DNA of 5,762 bases from Bacteroidota bacterium (GTDB taxonomy: Bacteria; Spirochaetota; Spirochaetia; JABMQR01), in contig JABMQR010000112.1 of assembly GCA_013202335.1 (NCBI GenBank), forward strand, positions 1 to 5,762, in the 5' to 3' direction. How positions within the stretch are numbered: position 1 is the first letter of the stretch; each line of letters begins with the position of its first letter. The position numbers and the translations under genes are program-made. The notes beneath the pieces were generated by a model. It was not told the origin of the DNA. It was given only the letters and a program-made list of their open reading frames with translations, and made no database searches. Shown piece by piece: positions 4,952 to 5,762 of the stretch.

Positions 4952-5698
4952 ATGGACTTGCAGGTCGAATTGAATGAATATGCCACTGATATATTCAGAA
5001 ATCAGGCAGACTTTGATTATATTTCAGCCAGAGCAAATTATCGTTTGGAGTTGCGGCAGCAGTTCTTGTGGTCAGCTCACCAAGCCATAGAGAAGTATTT
5101 GAAGGCAATCCTTCTGTTTAATGGAAAGAGTTCTAGATACTATCTGAAGGCGGGCGCAAAAAAAAAGACCCAATTTGGACATGATCTTGAAGCTTTAAAC
5201 GAGGAAGTTTTGAAACTGTCTTTCCTCGGGTATGGCCTGGAGAGTGAAGATAAAACATTTCTGTCTTATTTGAACAAACAAGGCGGTGCTAATCGATATT
5301 TGAGCACTTCATCGTCCGTTACGCCAGATGCAATACATCGTCTTGACCGTCTTGTTTGGAATATCCGTAGATACTGCCAATACGTTCCGGACAGAGGCCT
5401 TGGATGCAGAGATGTTGTGCCAGGAATGAAGGAAGCCGTAATTCGTTCTATCAACGACCCAGCTCATAAAAAAAGGCCCAATAGATTCGCTATATCTAAT
5501 GGCAAGTTAGAAGAGATTCTAAAACGTGACTCACAAAACCATGCCAGAAAAGCTCTTATTTGGGCTAATCTTTTTTATGGAAAAAAGGTGCGTCATAAAG
5601 TGACCTACAGTCCATTTAGCTCCTCAAAAATACCACCCAATGAAAGAGACTTGAAAGGCGTTGATTGGAAGGTCATTGCAGAGTATGTCAAACCATAA
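4952..5698 (+). CDS. HEPN domain-containing protein
   Basis: This is a 248-residue soluble protein. Residues about 13-145 match the HEPN domain (PF05168 type): ADFDYISARANYRL opens the first helix. FLWSAHQAIEKYLKAILLFNGK (38-59) is the signature second helix, with the AIEKYLKA pattern. GHDLEAL (76-82) is the usual helix-three motif, and RLVWNIRRYCQY lies near 133-144. I see no R-x4-6-H catalytic motif in the domain, so it may bind RNA or nucleotides, or act as a partner, without cleaving. The C-terminal 100 residues, including RPNRFAISNGKLEEILKRDS and PNERDLKGVDWKVIAEYVK, are a conserved-looking extension I cannot name. No nucleotidyltransferase (MNT) partner is in the cassette. The start is well supported by AGGA seven bases upstream, and the stop is one base before the left core of the final attC. 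Confidence 0.85.
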   Translation: MDLQVELNEYATDIFRNQADFDYISARANYRLELRQQFLWSAHQAIEKYLKAILLFNGKSSRYYLKAGAKKKTQFGHDLEALNEEVLKLSFLGYGLESEDKTFLSYLNKQGGANRYLSTSSSVTPDAIHRLDRLVWNIRRYCQYVPDRGLGCRDVVPGMKEAVIRSINDPAHKKRPNRFAISNGKLEEILKRDSQNHARKALIWANLFYGKKVRHKVTYSPFSSSKIPPNERDLKGVDWKVIAEYVKP

Positions 5699-5699
5699 T

Positions 5700-5762
5700 T
5701 GCTAACAATGCGGTTGAAGTTGGATCGGCAAATCCGCTACGCTTCTTTGCCGCCCACTTAAC
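5700..5762 (+). other. attC: attC site 7 (right edge truncated)
   Basis: A left core, TGCTAAC, is at 5700-5706. Arms 5713-5732 and 5746-5762 pair with several bulges (CGGCAAA with TTTGCCG, AAGT with ACTT). The window ends in CTTAAC. In site 4 the same bases (CTTAAC) directly precede the GTT core, so the right core probably starts just past the edge. Confidence 0.78.

Larger units (their letters stand above)
1..5762 (+). mobile_element. Integron gene-cassette array, six cassettes, interior segment
   Basis: Seven attC-like imperfect palindromes delimit six short gene units, all transcribed left to right, with almost no intergenic DNA beyond the attC sites. Cassette boundaries, taken at the G/TT crossover of each right core, are about 61-727, 728-2264, 2265-3007, 3008-3712, 3713-4931 and 4932 to the window end. 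One-way gene orientation, start codons about 10 to 25 bases after each core and stop codons lying in or next to the next left core are the hallmarks of integron cassettes. No tyrosine recombinase gene (intI), attI site or cassette promoter is present, so the platform end lies outside. The attC sites are diverse, which argues against a uniform Vibrio-type array. Confidence in the integron reading is high; host identity is open. Confidence 0.93.

Noticed and set aside
1..5762. CRISPR array, tRNA or rRNA genes
   Set aside because: The repeats here are unlike each other, widely spaced and palindromic as attC sites. No short regular repeats, cloverleaf or rRNA sequence was recognised.

Overview
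The window is a stretch of an integron gene-cassette array. It holds six consecutive cassettes in one orientation. Seven imperfect-palindrome recombination sites (attC, '59-base elements') separate them; the first and last are cut by the window edges. Each site has arms that pair almost perfectly except for one or two unpaired bases in the left arm, as attC sites do. Five have a clear GTTRRRY-like right core; one has a variant core, and the core of the last lies beyond the window. No integrase gene, attI site or cassette promoter is visible, so this is an interior piece of an array. The attC sites differ in sequence and length (59 to 87 bases), and base composition shifts between cassettes. 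This suits cassettes gathered from several sources in a proteobacterial or environmental integron better than a Vibrio-type array with uniform repeats. The host cannot be named from the sequence.

Layout. Cassette 1 (about 61-727) carries an unnamed gene with an LDPDTG motif whose reading frame is cut by TGA near its 5' end. Cassette 2 (728-2264) carries a caspase-like protease with a long unassigned C-terminal region. Cassette 3 (2265-3007) carries a probable HEPN-type protein with an RNPSIH motif. Cassette 4 (3008-3712) carries an Nmad2-like gene split by an in-frame TGA. Cassette 5 (3713-4931) carries two genes: a small acidic protein and a 305-residue protein with an RIRHHE motif. Cassette 6 (4932 to the end) carries a HEPN-domain protein.

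How the genes may work together. Caspase-like proteases, HEPN proteins and Nmad2-type proteins recur in prokaryotic conflict and nucleic-acid modification settings. The array therefore looks like a set of candidate defence or toxin-like modules, each mobile on its own. No multi-gene pathway is evident apart from the two-gene cassette 5 and possibly the cassette 2/3 pair, whose shared attC has a variant core. With no visible promoters, expression probably comes from upstream of the window. Two of the six cassettes contain an otherwise intact gene broken by a single TGA. The simplest reading is recent nonsense mutation or sequencing error.
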